Shown: piece by piece, positions 8,092-17,179 of the stretch
Layout of the letters: every line of letters begins with the position of its first letter
Numbering within the stretch: the stretch's first letter is position 1
Assembly: GCA_964613795.1 (NCBI GenBank)
Contig: CAZTJR010000016.1
Coordinates: 4,454-68,453, forward strand
Source of the DNA: Chromatocurvus sp964613795
GTDB lineage: Bacteria > Pseudomonadota > Gammaproteobacteria > Pseudomonadales > Halieaceae
Direction of reading: 5' to 3'
DNA: 64,000 nt
Translations under genes and position numbers: made by a program
The notes under the pieces: generated by a model
What the model saw: only the letters and a program-made list of their open reading frames with translations
Told to the model about the DNA's origin: nothing
Database searches by the model: none

Positions 8092-9975
8092 ATGTCCTAT
8101 CTTTCTGAATACACAGAGTCTCTTGAGCATCCGGAAACGTTCTGGGCGGAAAAAGCCGATGATCTGCCGTGGTACAGGCCGCCGCAGACTATCCTGTCCA
8201 AGGATGAGAACGGCATCGACCGCTGGTTTGCCGACGGCGAGATGAATACAGCTTACATGGCGCTGGATTACCATATCGAACAGGGGCGGGGCGATCAGGC
8301 CGCGATTATTTACGATTCACCGGTCACGGACACTCATCGTACTCTGAGCTACTCAGACCTGCGCGATCAGGTCGCCCGGTTTGCGGGGGTTCTCAAGCAG
8401 CAGGGGGTGGAGCAGGGGGATCGTGTCGTCATCTATATGCCCATGGTGCCGGAGGCATTGGTGGCAATGCTGGCGGTGGCTCGACTGGGTGCGGTCCACT
8501 CTGTGGTCTTCGGTGGTTTTTCCTCGCGCGAGCTCGCAGTGCGTATTGAGGATGCAGAGCCCAAGGTCGTGGTATCGGCGTCCTGCGGTGTCGAGGTCAA
8601 GCGGGTTGTCGAATACAAGCCAATGCTGGATGAGGCGCTGCGTCTGTCGACACACAAACCGTTGCGCAGTGTGGTACTGCAGCGTCCTGAGGCCCGGGCG
8701 GCATTGATTGATGGCCAGGATATCGACTGGCATGACGCGATGGCCGCATCGGAGCCGGCCGAGTGTGTGCCGGTCAAGGGTACCGATCCACTCTATGTTC
8801 TCTATACATCAGGTACCACGGGCAAGCCGAAGGGGGTTCAGCGCGATAATGGCGGACATGCTGTCGCGCTGAAGTATTCGATGAAAGCCATTTATGACAT
8901 GAATCCCGGGGAGGTCTTCTGGGCCGCATCAGACGTGGGCTGGGTGGTGGGACACTCCTACATTGTCTATGCCCCTCTGCTGGCCGGCTGTACGACGGTC
9001 GTGTACGAAGGCAAGCCCGTGCGCACGCCAGACGCCGGCGCTTTCTGGCGCGTCTGCGCCGATTATCGCGTAAAGGTTCTGTTTGCAGCACCAACGGCGT
9101 TCCGTGCCATTATCAAGGAAGATGCCCAGGCGCTGGAGTTTGACAAATACGATACCTCGTCGCTGCAGACCATATTCATGGCGGGTGAGCGTCTGGACCC
9201 GCCCACCTATGACTGGACGGTCGAGAAAACCGGTAAGACCGTGGTAGACCACTGGTGGCAGACCGAAACGGGCTGGGCCATCTGCGGCAATCTCATGGGG
9301 ATAGAGGCAAAACCCACGAAGCCCGGTTCCTCAACGCTGCCGATGCCGGGCTACGATATCCGGATACTGGATGCGGAAGGGCAGCAGCTGCCACCCGGGG
9401 AGCAGGGCGCTATCGCGATAAAGCTGCCGTTACCGCCGTCCTGTCTCGCCACCCTCTGGCGTGATTTCGCGCGCTTTCGCGATGGCTATTTAAGCGACGT
9501 CCCCGGTTTTTACACGACCGGGGATGGTGGCTACATGGATGACGAAGGCTATGTTTTCATCATGGGACGCACGGATGACGTGATCAATGTGGCGGGCCAT
9601 CGCCTTTCCACGGGTGAAATGGAGGAAATTGTTGCGGCGCATCCCGCGGTCGCCGAGTGCGTCGTGGTTGGCCTGAAAGATCCGATCAAGGGGCAGGCTC
9701 CAACGGGACTGGTTATTCTCAAGGACGGGATTGAGGTCGATGAGAAGCTGCTGGAACAGGAACTCATTTCGATGGTGCGCAAGCAGATCGGCCCTATCGC
9801 CTGTTTCAACCATGCTCTGGTGGTCCAGCGCCTGCCCAAGACCCGCTCGGGAAAAATCCTGCGTAAGCTGATTCGCCAGATTGCCGACGGGGAAGAGTAC
9901 GCGGTGCCATCGACGATCGATGATCCGGAGAGTCTTTCTGAAATTGAAAATACCATGAGGTTAACGAGAGGGTAG
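8092..9975 (+). CDS. prpE: Propionyl-CoA synthetase (propionate-CoA ligase)
   Basis: Adenylate-forming enzyme that activates propionate (or another short acid) to its CoA ester with ATP. The 627 residues fit PrpE/Acs. Motifs in order: phosphate-binding loop YTSGTTGKPKG near 237, the DHWWQTETGW block near 385, TGDGGYMDDEGY, the hinge MGRTDDVINVAGHR and the acetylatable Lys in KTRSGKILRK near 587. The N-terminal ACAS-like section is present. The ATG at 8092 has GAGGGA upstream. The next gene, 51 bases on, encodes an acetoacetate-decarboxylase-family protein and may be co-transcribed. Assignment to PrpE rather than Acs is by overall resemblance. Confidence 0.85.
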   Translation: MSYLSEYTESLEHPETFWAEKADDLPWYRPPQTILSKDENGIDRWFADGEMNTAYMALDYHIEQGRGDQAAIIYDSPVTDTHRTLSYSDLRDQVARFAGVLKQQGVEQGDRVVIYMPMVPEALVAMLAVARLGAVHSVVFGGFSSRELAVRIEDAEPKVVVSASCGVEVKRVVEYKPMLDEALRLSTHKPLRSVVLQRPEARAALIDGQDIDWHDAMAASEPAECVPVKGTDPLYVLYTSGTTGKPKGVQRDNGGHAVALKYSMKAIYDMNPGEVFWAASDVGWVVGHSYIVYAPLLAGCTTVVYEGKPVRTPDAGAFWRVCADYRVKVLFAAPTAFRAIIKEDAQALEFDKYDTSSLQTIFMAGERLDPPTYDWTVEKTGKTVVDHWWQTETGWAICGNLMGIEAKPTKPGSSTLPMPGYDIRILDAEGQQLPPGEQGAIAIKLPLPPSCLATLWRDFARFRDGYLSDVPGFYTTGDGGYMDDEGYVFIMGRTDDVINVAGHRLSTGEMEEIVAAHPAVAECVVVGLKDPIKGQAPTGLVILKDGIEVDEKLLEQELISMVRKQIGPIACFNHALVVQRLPKTRSGKILRKLIRQIADGEEYAVPSTIDDPESLSEIENTMRLTRG

Positions 9976-10026
9976 GCGGCGGCATCACTCTCTTCACATC
10001 ATTCTGACTATCAAAGGAGCAAGCCG

Positions 10027-10821
10027 ATGACGCCGGAACAGTTCACGCGCAATTTCAGTATGCCTGCGGGGGCGCCACTGTACGACGCGCCGCCTTACAT
10101 CTATCGCGGCGTCCAGGACATGATGATTACCTATGAAGCTGACGCGGAAACGGTCAGTGAACTGCTCCCGCCGCATCTTGAACTGGCAGATAGTCCTGCG
10201 GTCTGCATTGCCTGGGCCCGCTGGGTTCCCTGGTCATCTTTCGGCCCGTATCACGAAGCCTATGTCATGGTTCGCGTAAAATTTGCGGGCACGACCTACC
10301 TATACCAGCCAGTCATCGTGGTCGACAACGAAGTGCCTCTCGGGGCGGGTCGTGAGATATGGGGATATGCCAAGAAAATGGCGCGGTTTACGCGGGGCTG
10401 GGGCGACAGCACCCGGGGTTTCGGTGAGCAGTTGCTGTTCCGCGTCGAGCGACCGGTGGGCCAGCCTCTGATGACAGCGTCAATGGTTTCGGACCGCCGC
10501 GCGTCACCCGAAGAGCTGGGCCCTGCGCTGCCTGTACTCTCCTGCCGCGTTATTCCGGCGGCGGAGGCTGATGCGCCACCCTCGGTAGCGCAGCTCGTGC
10601 GGCTGGATGTCACTGCCCACCTGCATCACGGTGCGGATGGTGAACCGGAACTCTATGCCGGGCGCTCGCGTCTCGCGCTGGATGGCGGCGCAGCGGACCC
10701 GTGGCACCTACTGGCCCCGCAACGCGTGCTCGACGGGCACTTCGGTATCTTCGATTTCGATCTCGGGCATGGCAAGGTGGTGCATGACTATCTGAACGAT
10801 CCCGATCTCTGGTCACGGTAA
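10027..10821 (+). CDS. Acetoacetate decarboxylase-family protein
   Basis: A 264-residue member of the ADC family. The segment GAGREIWGYAKKMARF contains the Lys pair that in acetoacetate decarboxylase forms the Schiff base with the substrate, and it lies at the expected place, about residue 115. The ATG at 10027 has AAAGGAGC seven bases upstream. It follows propionyl-CoA synthetase by 51 bases, which hints at a small-acid or keto-acid pathway. Many family members are not true acetoacetate decarboxylases, so only the family is assigned with confidence. Confidence 0.8.
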   Translation: MTPEQFTRNFSMPAGAPLYDAPPYIYRGVQDMMITYEADAETVSELLPPHLELADSPAVCIAWARWVPWSSFGPYHEAYVMVRVKFAGTTYLYQPVIVVDNEVPLGAGREIWGYAKKMARFTRGWGDSTRGFGEQLLFRVERPVGQPLMTASMVSDRRASPEELGPALPVLSCRVIPAAEADAPPSVAQLVRLDVTAHLHHGADGEPELYAGRSRLALDGGAADPWHLLAPQRVLDGHFGIFDFDLGHGKVVHDYLNDPDLWSR

Positions 10822-10854
10822 TGCCTCTGCCCTGGGCACTGCTGCCGGCCGAGT

Positions 10855-10867
10855 GTGACCAAGTCAC
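10855..10867. promoter_or_regulatory. Palindrome GTGAC-CAA-GTCAC ahead of DUF2892-Crp/Fnr operon
   Basis: Same arms and 3-bp spacer as the site at 7912-7924, and at nearly the same distance (66 bases between site and start codon) from a first gene. It lies in the 112-bp gap after the decarboxylase-family gene. It may be the binding site of the Crp/Fnr-family regulator encoded at 11142, which would make that regulator autoregulatory. Confidence 0.6.
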
Positions 10868-10933
10868 CGACACGTTCCAGTCGCCGGTGTCAGGCTTCTT
10901 CATACGGATCGCAAATGAAACAAGGAGATGATC

Positions 10934-11134
10934 ATGAAACGCAACGAAGGAACCCTCGATCGCGTCCTGCGCACCATCATCGGACTCGGCATTCTGTCAC
11001 TGGTGTTTGTGGGTCCCCAGACTGCCTGGGGCTGGTTGGGTCTGGTGCCTCTGGCGACGGGGCTACTGGGCGTCTGTCCCGCCTACAGCCTGCTCGGCAT
11101 CCGCACCTGCCCGGCACCACGGCAATCATCGTAG
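10934..11134 (+). CDS. DUF2892 (YgaP transmembrane-like) membrane protein
   Basis: A 66-residue inner-membrane protein. MKRNEGTLDRVLRTIIGLGI followed by WGWLGLVPLATGLLGVCPAYSLLGI is the standard DUF2892 pattern: two hydrophobic helices and the conserved CP-Y-LLG-TCP end with two Cys. Such domains are found alone or fused to rhodanese, as in YgaP. The ATG at 10934 is chosen because AAGGAG lies six bases upstream; an ATG at 10928 would be too close. The Crp/Fnr regulator follows after seven bases. Likely linked to sulfane-sulfur handling. Confidence 0.85.
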   Translation: MKRNEGTLDRVLRTIIGLGILSLVFVGPQTAWGWLGLVPLATGLLGVCPAYSLLGIRTCPAPRQSS

Positions 11135-11141
11135 CACCGCG

Positions 11142-11738
11142 ATGGCGGTGAACGCTGCGCCTCAGCGCATTGAGGCTGGCACGGTACTTTTTCGTGCGGG
11201 CGATCCCTGTCGGGGTTTCGTGCTGCTGCACGAGGGAACGCTGCGCGTCACCCTGACCGCCGCGAGCGGTCGCGAGATCGTGCTCTACCGCGTTTCGCGC
11301 GGCGATATCTGTCTGCAAACCTTTTCCTGCCTGGTAGAGGGGCGTGACTATGCAGCCTGTGGTGTTGCGGAGACGGCGCTTTTGGCGGAGATCATGTCAG
11401 CGGCCGATTTCCATCGTCGCCTGGCCGGTGACGGCGAATTTCGCAGTCAGGTCTTTACGGCTGTCGCCCATCGCTTCAGCGACTTTGAGCGCCTGGTTGA
11501 GGATGTCGCCCTGACGGGGTTCACGGCGCGCCTCGCCAGGGCCCTGTTACGCCTCGCCAATGCTGACGGCAGAGTGGTGGCCACCCACGAGCAGCTTGCC
11601 GTAGAGACCGGATCCGGACGTGCGGTGGTCAGCCGCCAACTGGCGCGCTTTGCTGCCGCCAATCTGGTTGGCATGGAGCGCGGGCAGGTTACGCTGCTGG
11701 ACCGCGATGCGCTGGACAGCGTTGCCGACGACGGCTGA
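11142..11738 (+). CDS. Crp/Fnr-family transcriptional regulator
   Basis: A 198-residue regulator with an N-terminal cyclic-nucleotide-type beta-roll (IEAGTVLFRAGDPCRGFVLL, GREIVLYRV) and a C-terminal winged helix (THEQLAVETGSGRAVVSRQL as recognition region). Several Cys occur in the sensory half (GDPCRG, GDICLQTFSCLVEG, YAACGV), so redox or sulfur sensing is possible, but there is no FNR-type four-Cys cluster. It starts seven bases after DUF2892. It is the natural candidate to bind the repeated palindrome at 10855 and 7912, although that spacing is unusual for this family. Confidence 0.85.
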   Translation: MAVNAAPQRIEAGTVLFRAGDPCRGFVLLHEGTLRVTLTAASGREIVLYRVSRGDICLQTFSCLVEGRDYAACGVAETALLAEIMSAADFHRRLAGDGEFRSQVFTAVAHRFSDFERLVEDVALTGFTARLARALLRLANADGRVVATHEQLAVETGSGRAVVSRQLARFAAANLVGMERGQVTLLDRDALDSVADDG

Positions 11739-11816
11739 ACCCGTCGCGCACACTGGCAGTCGTGCGGTAACATTGTCTTTCTGCCGACAGGGCGAACGGC
11801 TGACAAGGCGCCGATA

Positions 11817-13379
11817 ATGTTCGAAGTCATCTGTATTACCTTTGCCTTTTTCTTCGGTCTGGCCGTGCGTCAGGTCGGCCTGCCGCCCCTGGTGGGTTTT
11901 CTGGGTGCCGGCTTCGCGATCAATATTTTTGGTGCCGGCCTTGGCCTCCCCGCCGACACGGGCAATATTCTCCACTACGTCGCCCACCTGGGTGTGCTGC
12001 TGCTGCTGTTTACCGTGGGCCTCAAGCTCAAGCTGCGGCAGATTGCCCAGCCACAGGTTCTTGGTGGGGCACTGCTGCACTTCGCCATTAGTGTGGTCGT
12101 TTTCGCCCCGGGCTTGTTCTACTTCATGGAGATGGACTGGAGTACAGCGCTCCTGCTGGCCATTGCGCTTTCGTTCTCGTCCACCGTGCTGGCCGCGAAA
12201 CTGCTGGAGTCCAAGCGCGAGCTGGCGGTTTTCCATGGCCGTACCGCGATCGGCGTCCTCATTGTCCAGGATGTGATTGCCCTTGTGGTGCTGGCCATCT
12301 GGAGCGGGCAGACGCCGAATATCTGGGCGCTGTTGGTCTTCGGACTGCCGCTGTTGCGTCCGCTGATGCACTGGCTTCTGGACTTTGCCGGCCACGATGA
12401 GTTGCTGGTGCTGATGGGAATGATGCTGGCACTGGTCGTTGGCGGCATGGGGTTCCAGGCGATGGGGTTGAGCTCGGAGATTGGTGCGCTCCTCATGGGT
12501 GTGCTGCTGTCCAGCCATCAGCGGGCCAAAGAACTTTCGGAATCCCTCTGGGCCCTGCGGGAGATTTTCCTGGTGGGTTTTTTTCTCGAGATCGGTATGT
12601 CCGGCCTGCCGGACCTAAACGCGCTGCTGTTCGCGCTTGGTGTGGGCATCATGCTGCCGCTCAAAGGTATGCTGTTTTTCTTCCTGCTGATCGCTTTCGG
12701 GCTTCGCGCCCGCACGTCATTTCTCGCCGCCGTCAGCCTTTCCACCTACAGCGAATTCGGCCTGATTGTTGCCGCAGTAGTGCTGCAGGACTGGCTGGTG
12801 CCCCTGGCTCTGGCAGTCTCGATCTCCTTCCTGATTGCGGCGCCTCTGAATCGTATGGCCCACCCCGTGTTTGCGCGACTCGAGGATAGGCTGCAGCGCT
12901 TCGAGCGCCACGCCATGCATCCGGATGAGCAGCCCACCGATCTCGGTGCTGCCGATGTGCTTATCTTCGGTATGGGCCGCACGGGCACCGCCGCCTATGA
13001 CCACCTGTGCGAGCAGGGCAAATCGCCAGCAGGTCTCGATGGCGATACCTACAAGGCGAGCGCTCATCGGGACGCCGGTCGCAACGTGGTATTTGCCGAT
13101 GCCGAGGACAGCAATTTCTGGCGCGGTGTGGATGTTTCCTCGATCAAGGCCGCGGTGCTGGCGATGGATGACATCGAGGCCAAGATCGTTGCCGCACGCA
13201 GCCTGCGTGCCAAGGGATTCACCGGGCCCATCGTGTCCCATGCTCTTCACGAGGACCACGTGGCGCGTATTACCGAGGCGGGCGCCACGCACACCTATCT
13301 GACAATGTACCAGGCCGGCATGGGCCTGGCGGATCGGACCGTTGGTGTGCTGGACGGCGTCGGGCCGTCAGCGCCCTGA
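11817..13379 (+). CDS. CPA2-family cation/proton antiporter with TrkA-N domain
   Basis: A 520-residue Kef/RosB-type protein. About twelve membrane helices fill residues 1-355, including GVLIVQDVIALVVL and GLSSEIGALLMGVLLS, typical ion-path helices of the family. A cytosolic nucleotide-binding TrkA-N domain follows, starting with VLIFGMGRTGTAAYDHL at about 380. It probably exchanges K+ or Na+ for protons, gated by nucleotide. The ATG at 11817 has AAGGCG upstream. It lies 78 bases after the Crp/Fnr gene and may be read through from it. Confidence 0.88.
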   Translation: MFEVICITFAFFFGLAVRQVGLPPLVGFLGAGFAINIFGAGLGLPADTGNILHYVAHLGVLLLLFTVGLKLKLRQIAQPQVLGGALLHFAISVVVFAPGLFYFMEMDWSTALLLAIALSFSSTVLAAKLLESKRELAVFHGRTAIGVLIVQDVIALVVLAIWSGQTPNIWALLVFGLPLLRPLMHWLLDFAGHDELLVLMGMMLALVVGGMGFQAMGLSSEIGALLMGVLLSSHQRAKELSESLWALREIFLVGFFLEIGMSGLPDLNALLFALGVGIMLPLKGMLFFFLLIAFGLRARTSFLAAVSLSTYSEFGLIVAAVVLQDWLVPLALAVSISFLIAAPLNRMAHPVFARLEDRLQRFERHAMHPDEQPTDLGAADVLIFGMGRTGTAAYDHLCEQGKSPAGLDGDTYKASAHRDAGRNVVFADAEDSNFWRGVDVSSIKAAVLAMDDIEAKIVAARSLRAKGFTGPIVSHALHEDHVARITEAGATHTYLTMYQAGMGLADRTVGVLDGVGPSAP

Positions 13380-13534
13380 CCCCAATCATCCTGCTGTTGT
13401 CCGCGCCAGAGAAACGAAGGCCGATTTCGGCGTATCGGTCAATCCCTCGAGGTCATCCGGCTCGTGTGACAGAAAGTGGTAATGCTGTAGGCTAAAGCCT
13501 GTCGGGAACGACACCGTTAGCAAGAGACAGCGCC

Positions 13535-14800
13535 ATGATAAAAATGTTGTCAGGGGTATGGGCCCTTCTGCTCGGGGTCCTGCTGATCATGCTGGGCAAC
13601 GGCATGCATTTCACGCTGATCGGTCTGCGCGGTGGCATCGAGGGGTTCTCGGCTGCGGAGCTGGCGCTTGTCACCTCTGGTTATTTTATGGGCTTTTTGT
13701 CGGGCGCGCGTTACACCCCGTTGCTTATCCGGCGTGTGGGCCATGTGCGCGTCTTCGCGGCGCTGGGCAGTTTCATGTCGGCAGGGCTCATCACCTTTCC
13801 CTTGATTACCGACCCTTGGGCCTGGACGCCACTGAGAGTGCTGGTCGGTTTCTGCATGTCAGGTATCTATGTCGCTGCCGAGAGCTGGCTCAATAATGCC
13901 GCAACCAATGAGACTCGTGGCAAGGTGCTCTCCGCGTACATGATGGCGCAGACACTGGGTATTATCGGTGCGCAGGGTCTGCTCACACTGGGCGACGCCG
14001 GCACGTCTGTTCTATTCATCTGTGCGTCGATTCTGGTATCCGTGTCGTTCGCGCCTATCCTTCTGTCTGCCGTTCCGGTCCCTGCGGTGGACGTCGCGCG
14101 TCCAATGTCGCTGCGCAACCTGTTCGTCAGTTCGCCGCTGGGCACCGTGGGCATCTTTCTGCTTGGCAGCGTCTATGCGACCCAGGCTGGCATGGGTGCG
14201 GTGTTCGGTACACAGATAGGGTTCACCGCTTCACAAACCGCCCTGTTCGTGGCGATGATGTTCGGTGGTGCGCTGGTGCTGCAGTACCCTATCGGCTGGC
14301 TCTCTGACCAGGTGGACCGACGCAAGCTGATTTTCGCGGCCGCGTCTCTCGGAGCGGGCGCCTGTGCCGCCGGTTGGCTTACGGGCGGCGGGGTGTGGTC
14401 ACTGATGGCGGCAGCGTTCTTTGCAGGCGGCGTCACAACGCCGCTCTACGCTTTGTTTCTGGCCTATACCAACGATTTCCTTGCGATGGAGGAAATGCCG
14501 GCTGCTTCGGGCGGACTGGTCTTCACGTTCGGTCTGGGGGCGATTGCCGGTCCCTTGATCACGGGTTGGGCGATGGAGGTGATGAATCCGTTTGCTTTCT
14601 GGCTGGTGCTCGGTGCCACCTTCTCCGCGATCGCACTATACGCGCTTTATCGCATGACACAGCGCGGCGTGGTGCCAGTGCAGGAGACGGAAAGTTATCT
14701 GGGTGTTCTGCCCAGTACCTCGCCGGTGGCCGTGGAAGCCGCCGGGAACTGGGCCTCTGAGCATGCCGAGGCGGAACGCGAGGCCGATGAGCAGCCCTGA
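13535..14800 (+). CDS. MFS transporter (YcaD-like)
   Basis: A 421-residue major facilitator protein with twelve predicted helices. The inter-domain motif PIGWLSDQVDRRKLIF near residue 255 is the loop 8-9 version of the family signature; GYFMGFLSGARYTPLLIRRVGHVRVF is its N-half counterpart. The C-terminus is a hydrophilic tail of about 45 residues ending in acidic repeats. The start ATG follows AGAGACAG. It converges with the sulfotransferase operon ending at 14854. The substrate is unknown. Confidence 0.85.
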   Translation: MIKMLSGVWALLLGVLLIMLGNGMHFTLIGLRGGIEGFSAAELALVTSGYFMGFLSGARYTPLLIRRVGHVRVFAALGSFMSAGLITFPLITDPWAWTPLRVLVGFCMSGIYVAAESWLNNAATNETRGKVLSAYMMAQTLGIIGAQGLLTLGDAGTSVLFICASILVSVSFAPILLSAVPVPAVDVARPMSLRNLFVSSPLGTVGIFLLGSVYATQAGMGAVFGTQIGFTASQTALFVAMMFGGALVLQYPIGWLSDQVDRRKLIFAAASLGAGACAAGWLTGGGVWSLMAAAFFAGGVTTPLYALFLAYTNDFLAMEEMPAASGGLVFTFGLGAIAGPLITGWAMEVMNPFAFWLVLGATFSAIALYALYRMTQRGVVPVQETESYLGVLPSTSPVAVEAAGNWASEHAEAEREADEQP

Positions 14801-14853
14801 GCCTCACCTGAGTTGCCCGGCGTCCTGTGCCTCCCTGGTCGACATCCGCAGGA

Positions 14854-16218
14854 TCAGGGCGTCGAAGAAGATGAGGCTGTCCGAGTGCCTGCATGGCCCT
14901 TGGCCGGCTCGAACTGTACAAGGTGCTCTGCCTGTGGTCGCCAGCGCGCAACAGCAGCGCTATGGATCGGCCTGCGGACCTGGGTATGGCTGGCGGTAAA
15001 GACCGGTCGCTCAAGCAACTCCGGCTGCAGCGTGGCCGCGTCGAAGGGAATGCCGCAGGCAGCCAGCAGGCGAGGGATCCGCACAGCCGGTTCGCTAACC
15101 AGCGCCTCGTAGGTCACGTCAACGAAAGGCGCCGGCAGCAGTGCTCGCCAGTGTGCTATCAGGCGGTCGTGGCGCTGGAATACACCCAGCATGTCGTTGA
15201 GGTTGTAGTACCAGGCCTCGTGCGCTGCGAAGTTGGCCGTGTACAGCGACCAGGCCAGTGCCCGGGGGTCGCGCCGGCAATGAATAATTGGCGCGTCGGG
15301 GAAGAGCAGCCGCAAAAAGCCGGCTATTCTGGCGTTGGCCGGCAGCTTGTCAATCACCCAGGGAGCGTCCAGCCCGCGCTCGAACAGTCCATCCAGATAC
15401 TGCTCGCGGGCGCGCTCCAGCGCCTCGCGTTGTCTCGCATCTGTGGGCGCGGGCAGTGGGTCTGCAGGACCGATACCGAGCCGCTGACGACAGGCGCGCT
15501 GTACCTCGGGCCCCAGCGTCAATTCACCGCCCGCGCAGACCTTTGGATGGCTGGCGAGAATCTGCTCGACCAGCGTGGTCCCCGAGCGCGGCAGACCGGT
15601 CACGAACACCGGCGTCAGGTCGATGCCGGAAGGGGGCAATGGGTGCTCGAACAGTCCGGTGTGCCAGTTTTGCAGGTCCGCCTGCAGCTGTCGTTCGGCA
15701 CCCTCGGCGTCGTGGCGAATACCGCGCTCGTTCAGCGTTGCCCTCGCCAGGTCATTCGCGAGCCGATAATGGTAAAAGGCGGCCTCCGCGTCGCCCGCCT
15801 GCTCGAGCAGACGGGCGTGAGCAAAGTGAATGTTGATACGGTCTGCGGCTGGCAGCGTCTCTCCAGCGTGTGTGTCAGCCAGTTCAGCAATGCGCCCGCG
15901 CTCGGCGTCCTGGAGGTGGGTTTCCAGGTCAACCAGGTTGTACTGGGCCTCGCCGGAGGTGGGTCGCAGTGCCAGCGCCCGACGATAGCGCTGCGCGGCA
16001 GCGTCTGCGTCACCGCTTGCCTTGGCCGCATGTCCGGCAATCAGGTGCGTGAAGGGATGATCGTCAAAGCGGTCATCGAGCACGGACTGCAGCTCAGCCA
16101 GGGCGGGCAGATCCTGTTGCGCGAGCAAAACACGGGCCAGTTGCTCGTGGATAACAGGGTTTGTAGGCTGCTGCAGGGTTTTTTGCTGCAGCGCCCGACG
16201 GTCTGAGGCGGTCTTCAC
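14854..16218 (-). CDS. TPR-sulfotransferase 1
   Basis: A 454-residue fusion of N-terminal TPR-like repeats (about 15-170) and a C-terminal PAPS-dependent sulfotransferase domain. The 5-prime phosphosulfate loop TGLPRSGTTLVEQILASHP is at 207-225, and the 3-prime phosphate motif IIHCRRDPRALAWSLY at about 311-326. It starts at GTG (16218), which overlaps the TGA of the trigger-factor-like gene as GTGA, so the two are translationally coupled. The C-terminal 25 residues (ending GTRTASSSSTP) are unusual. TPR repeats suggest a protein or peptide substrate; tyrosine sulfation is possible but unproven. Confidence 0.85.
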   Translation of the reverse strand: MKTASDRRALQQKTLQQPTNPVIHEQLARVLLAQQDLPALAELQSVLDDRFDDHPFTHLIAGHAAKASGDADAAAQRYRRALALRPTSGEAQYNLVDLETHLQDAERGRIAELADTHAGETLPAADRINIHFAHARLLEQAGDAEAAFYHYRLANDLARATLNERGIRHDAEGAERQLQADLQNWHTGLFEHPLPPSGIDLTPVFVTGLPRSGTTLVEQILASHPKVCAGGELTLGPEVQRACRQRLGIGPADPLPAPTDARQREALERAREQYLDGLFERGLDAPWVIDKLPANARIAGFLRLLFPDAPIIHCRRDPRALAWSLYTANFAAHEAWYYNLNDMLGVFQRHDRLIAHWRALLPAPFVDVTYEALVSEPAVRIPRLLAACGIPFDAATLQPELLERPVFTASHTQVRRPIHSAAVARWRPQAEHLVQFEPAKGHAGTRTASSSSTP

Positions 16219-17105
16219 GACGCGCCTGCGGTGTCGCCCAGTACCCGCATCCGGAGGTGCTCTGCATCCACCGTTTCCTCGCTGATATGGCAGTGCTCCA
16301 GAATGAAGTCCACAACCCGCTCCTCCAGCAGCGGCGACTGAAGTTCGGCCATGGCGGTCGGGTGATCCAGATAGTAATCGATAATCTCGTCCTGGTGTTC
16401 CGGATCGCGACCTGCAATCTGCTCGATCCGTTGCTCAATTTCGCCCCGGGGTACTTCGATCGCTTTGCTGCGAGCGATCTCGGACAACAGGAGCGCGAGG
16501 CGGATCCGGCGCTCGGCTATGGCTTCAAGATCGCTGCGGGTCGTCGGATCCGGCTCCTGGTGAACCGCATCGCGGTACCCGTCGACCAGCATCGCGTACT
16601 CTGTATCGAACCAGTCTGTCGGCACTGGAAAGTTGCATTGCGCGATCAGCGCATCGAACAGCTGGCGCCGCACATATTCCCGGGCGAGGGCGTTGCTATC
16701 GGCATCAGCATTCTCGATCTGCAGCCGATGAATGCGAATGTCGGCCATATCGCCCAGCGTGATGTCGGGTGTGATCTCTACCGCCAGCACGAAGGTCTCT
16801 GGCGCGGCAGGGTCCATACGAATGGACGGACGGCCGAGTGGCGACAGGCCGCGCTCAGCAATCAGACGGCGAGCGACGTCGATGGCAAGGCGGTCGACGA
16901 TCTCATTATGGAAGCGCTTGCCGTGATGGCTGCGCAGGATCGCAAGCGGGGCGCGGCCGGGTCGAAAACCCGGCACGGTGAGCCTTTTTCCGGCTCTGCG
17001 CAGCTGTGCATCGACGGCCTCACGGACCTGCTGCGGGTCGAGAGCGACCCGGTATTCATGGCGCAGTCCATCTACCTGTTCAGCGAGGATGCGAGCGGGC
17101 TCCAT
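16215..17105 (-). CDS. Trigger-factor-like chaperone lacking the PPIase domain
   Basis: A 296-residue relative of trigger factor. The ribosome-docking signature is VPGFRPGRAP at 44-53 inside an N-terminal domain that runs to about 130. In true trigger factor (about 430 residues) an FKBP-type PPIase domain comes next. Here the chain passes directly from IRIHRLQIENAD to the C-terminal helical arm (REYVRRQLFDALIAQCNFPVP onward). The ATG at 17105 has CGGAG upstream. The gene is coupled by GTGA to sulfotransferase 1, so it may deliver or hold that enzyme's substrate. It is clearly not the housekeeping tig, which normally neighbours clpP. Confidence 0.82.
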   Translation of the reverse strand: MEPARILAEQVDGLRHEYRVALDPQQVREAVDAQLRRAGKRLTVPGFRPGRAPLAILRSHHGKRFHNEIVDRLAIDVARRLIAERGLSPLGRPSIRMDPAAPETFVLAVEITPDITLGDMADIRIHRLQIENADADSNALAREYVRRQLFDALIAQCNFPVPTDWFDTEYAMLVDGYRDAVHQEPDPTTRSDLEAIAERRIRLALLLSEIARSKAIEVPRGEIEQRIEQIAGRDPEHQDEIIDYYLDHPTAMAELQSPLLEERVVDFILEHCHISEETVDAEHLRMRVLGDTAGAS

Positions 17106-17179
17106 GGTGAACTCCGATGCGTCGTCAAGGAAAGTCGCGCAGTATAACAGGCCCAAAGCGGCGGAAGGGGTGTCTGAAT

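Noticed and set aside
14893..16206. 437-codon plus-strand frame opposite sulfotransferase 1
   Set aside because: It is antisense to the well-supported TPR-sulfotransferase, with low-complexity composition and no motif.
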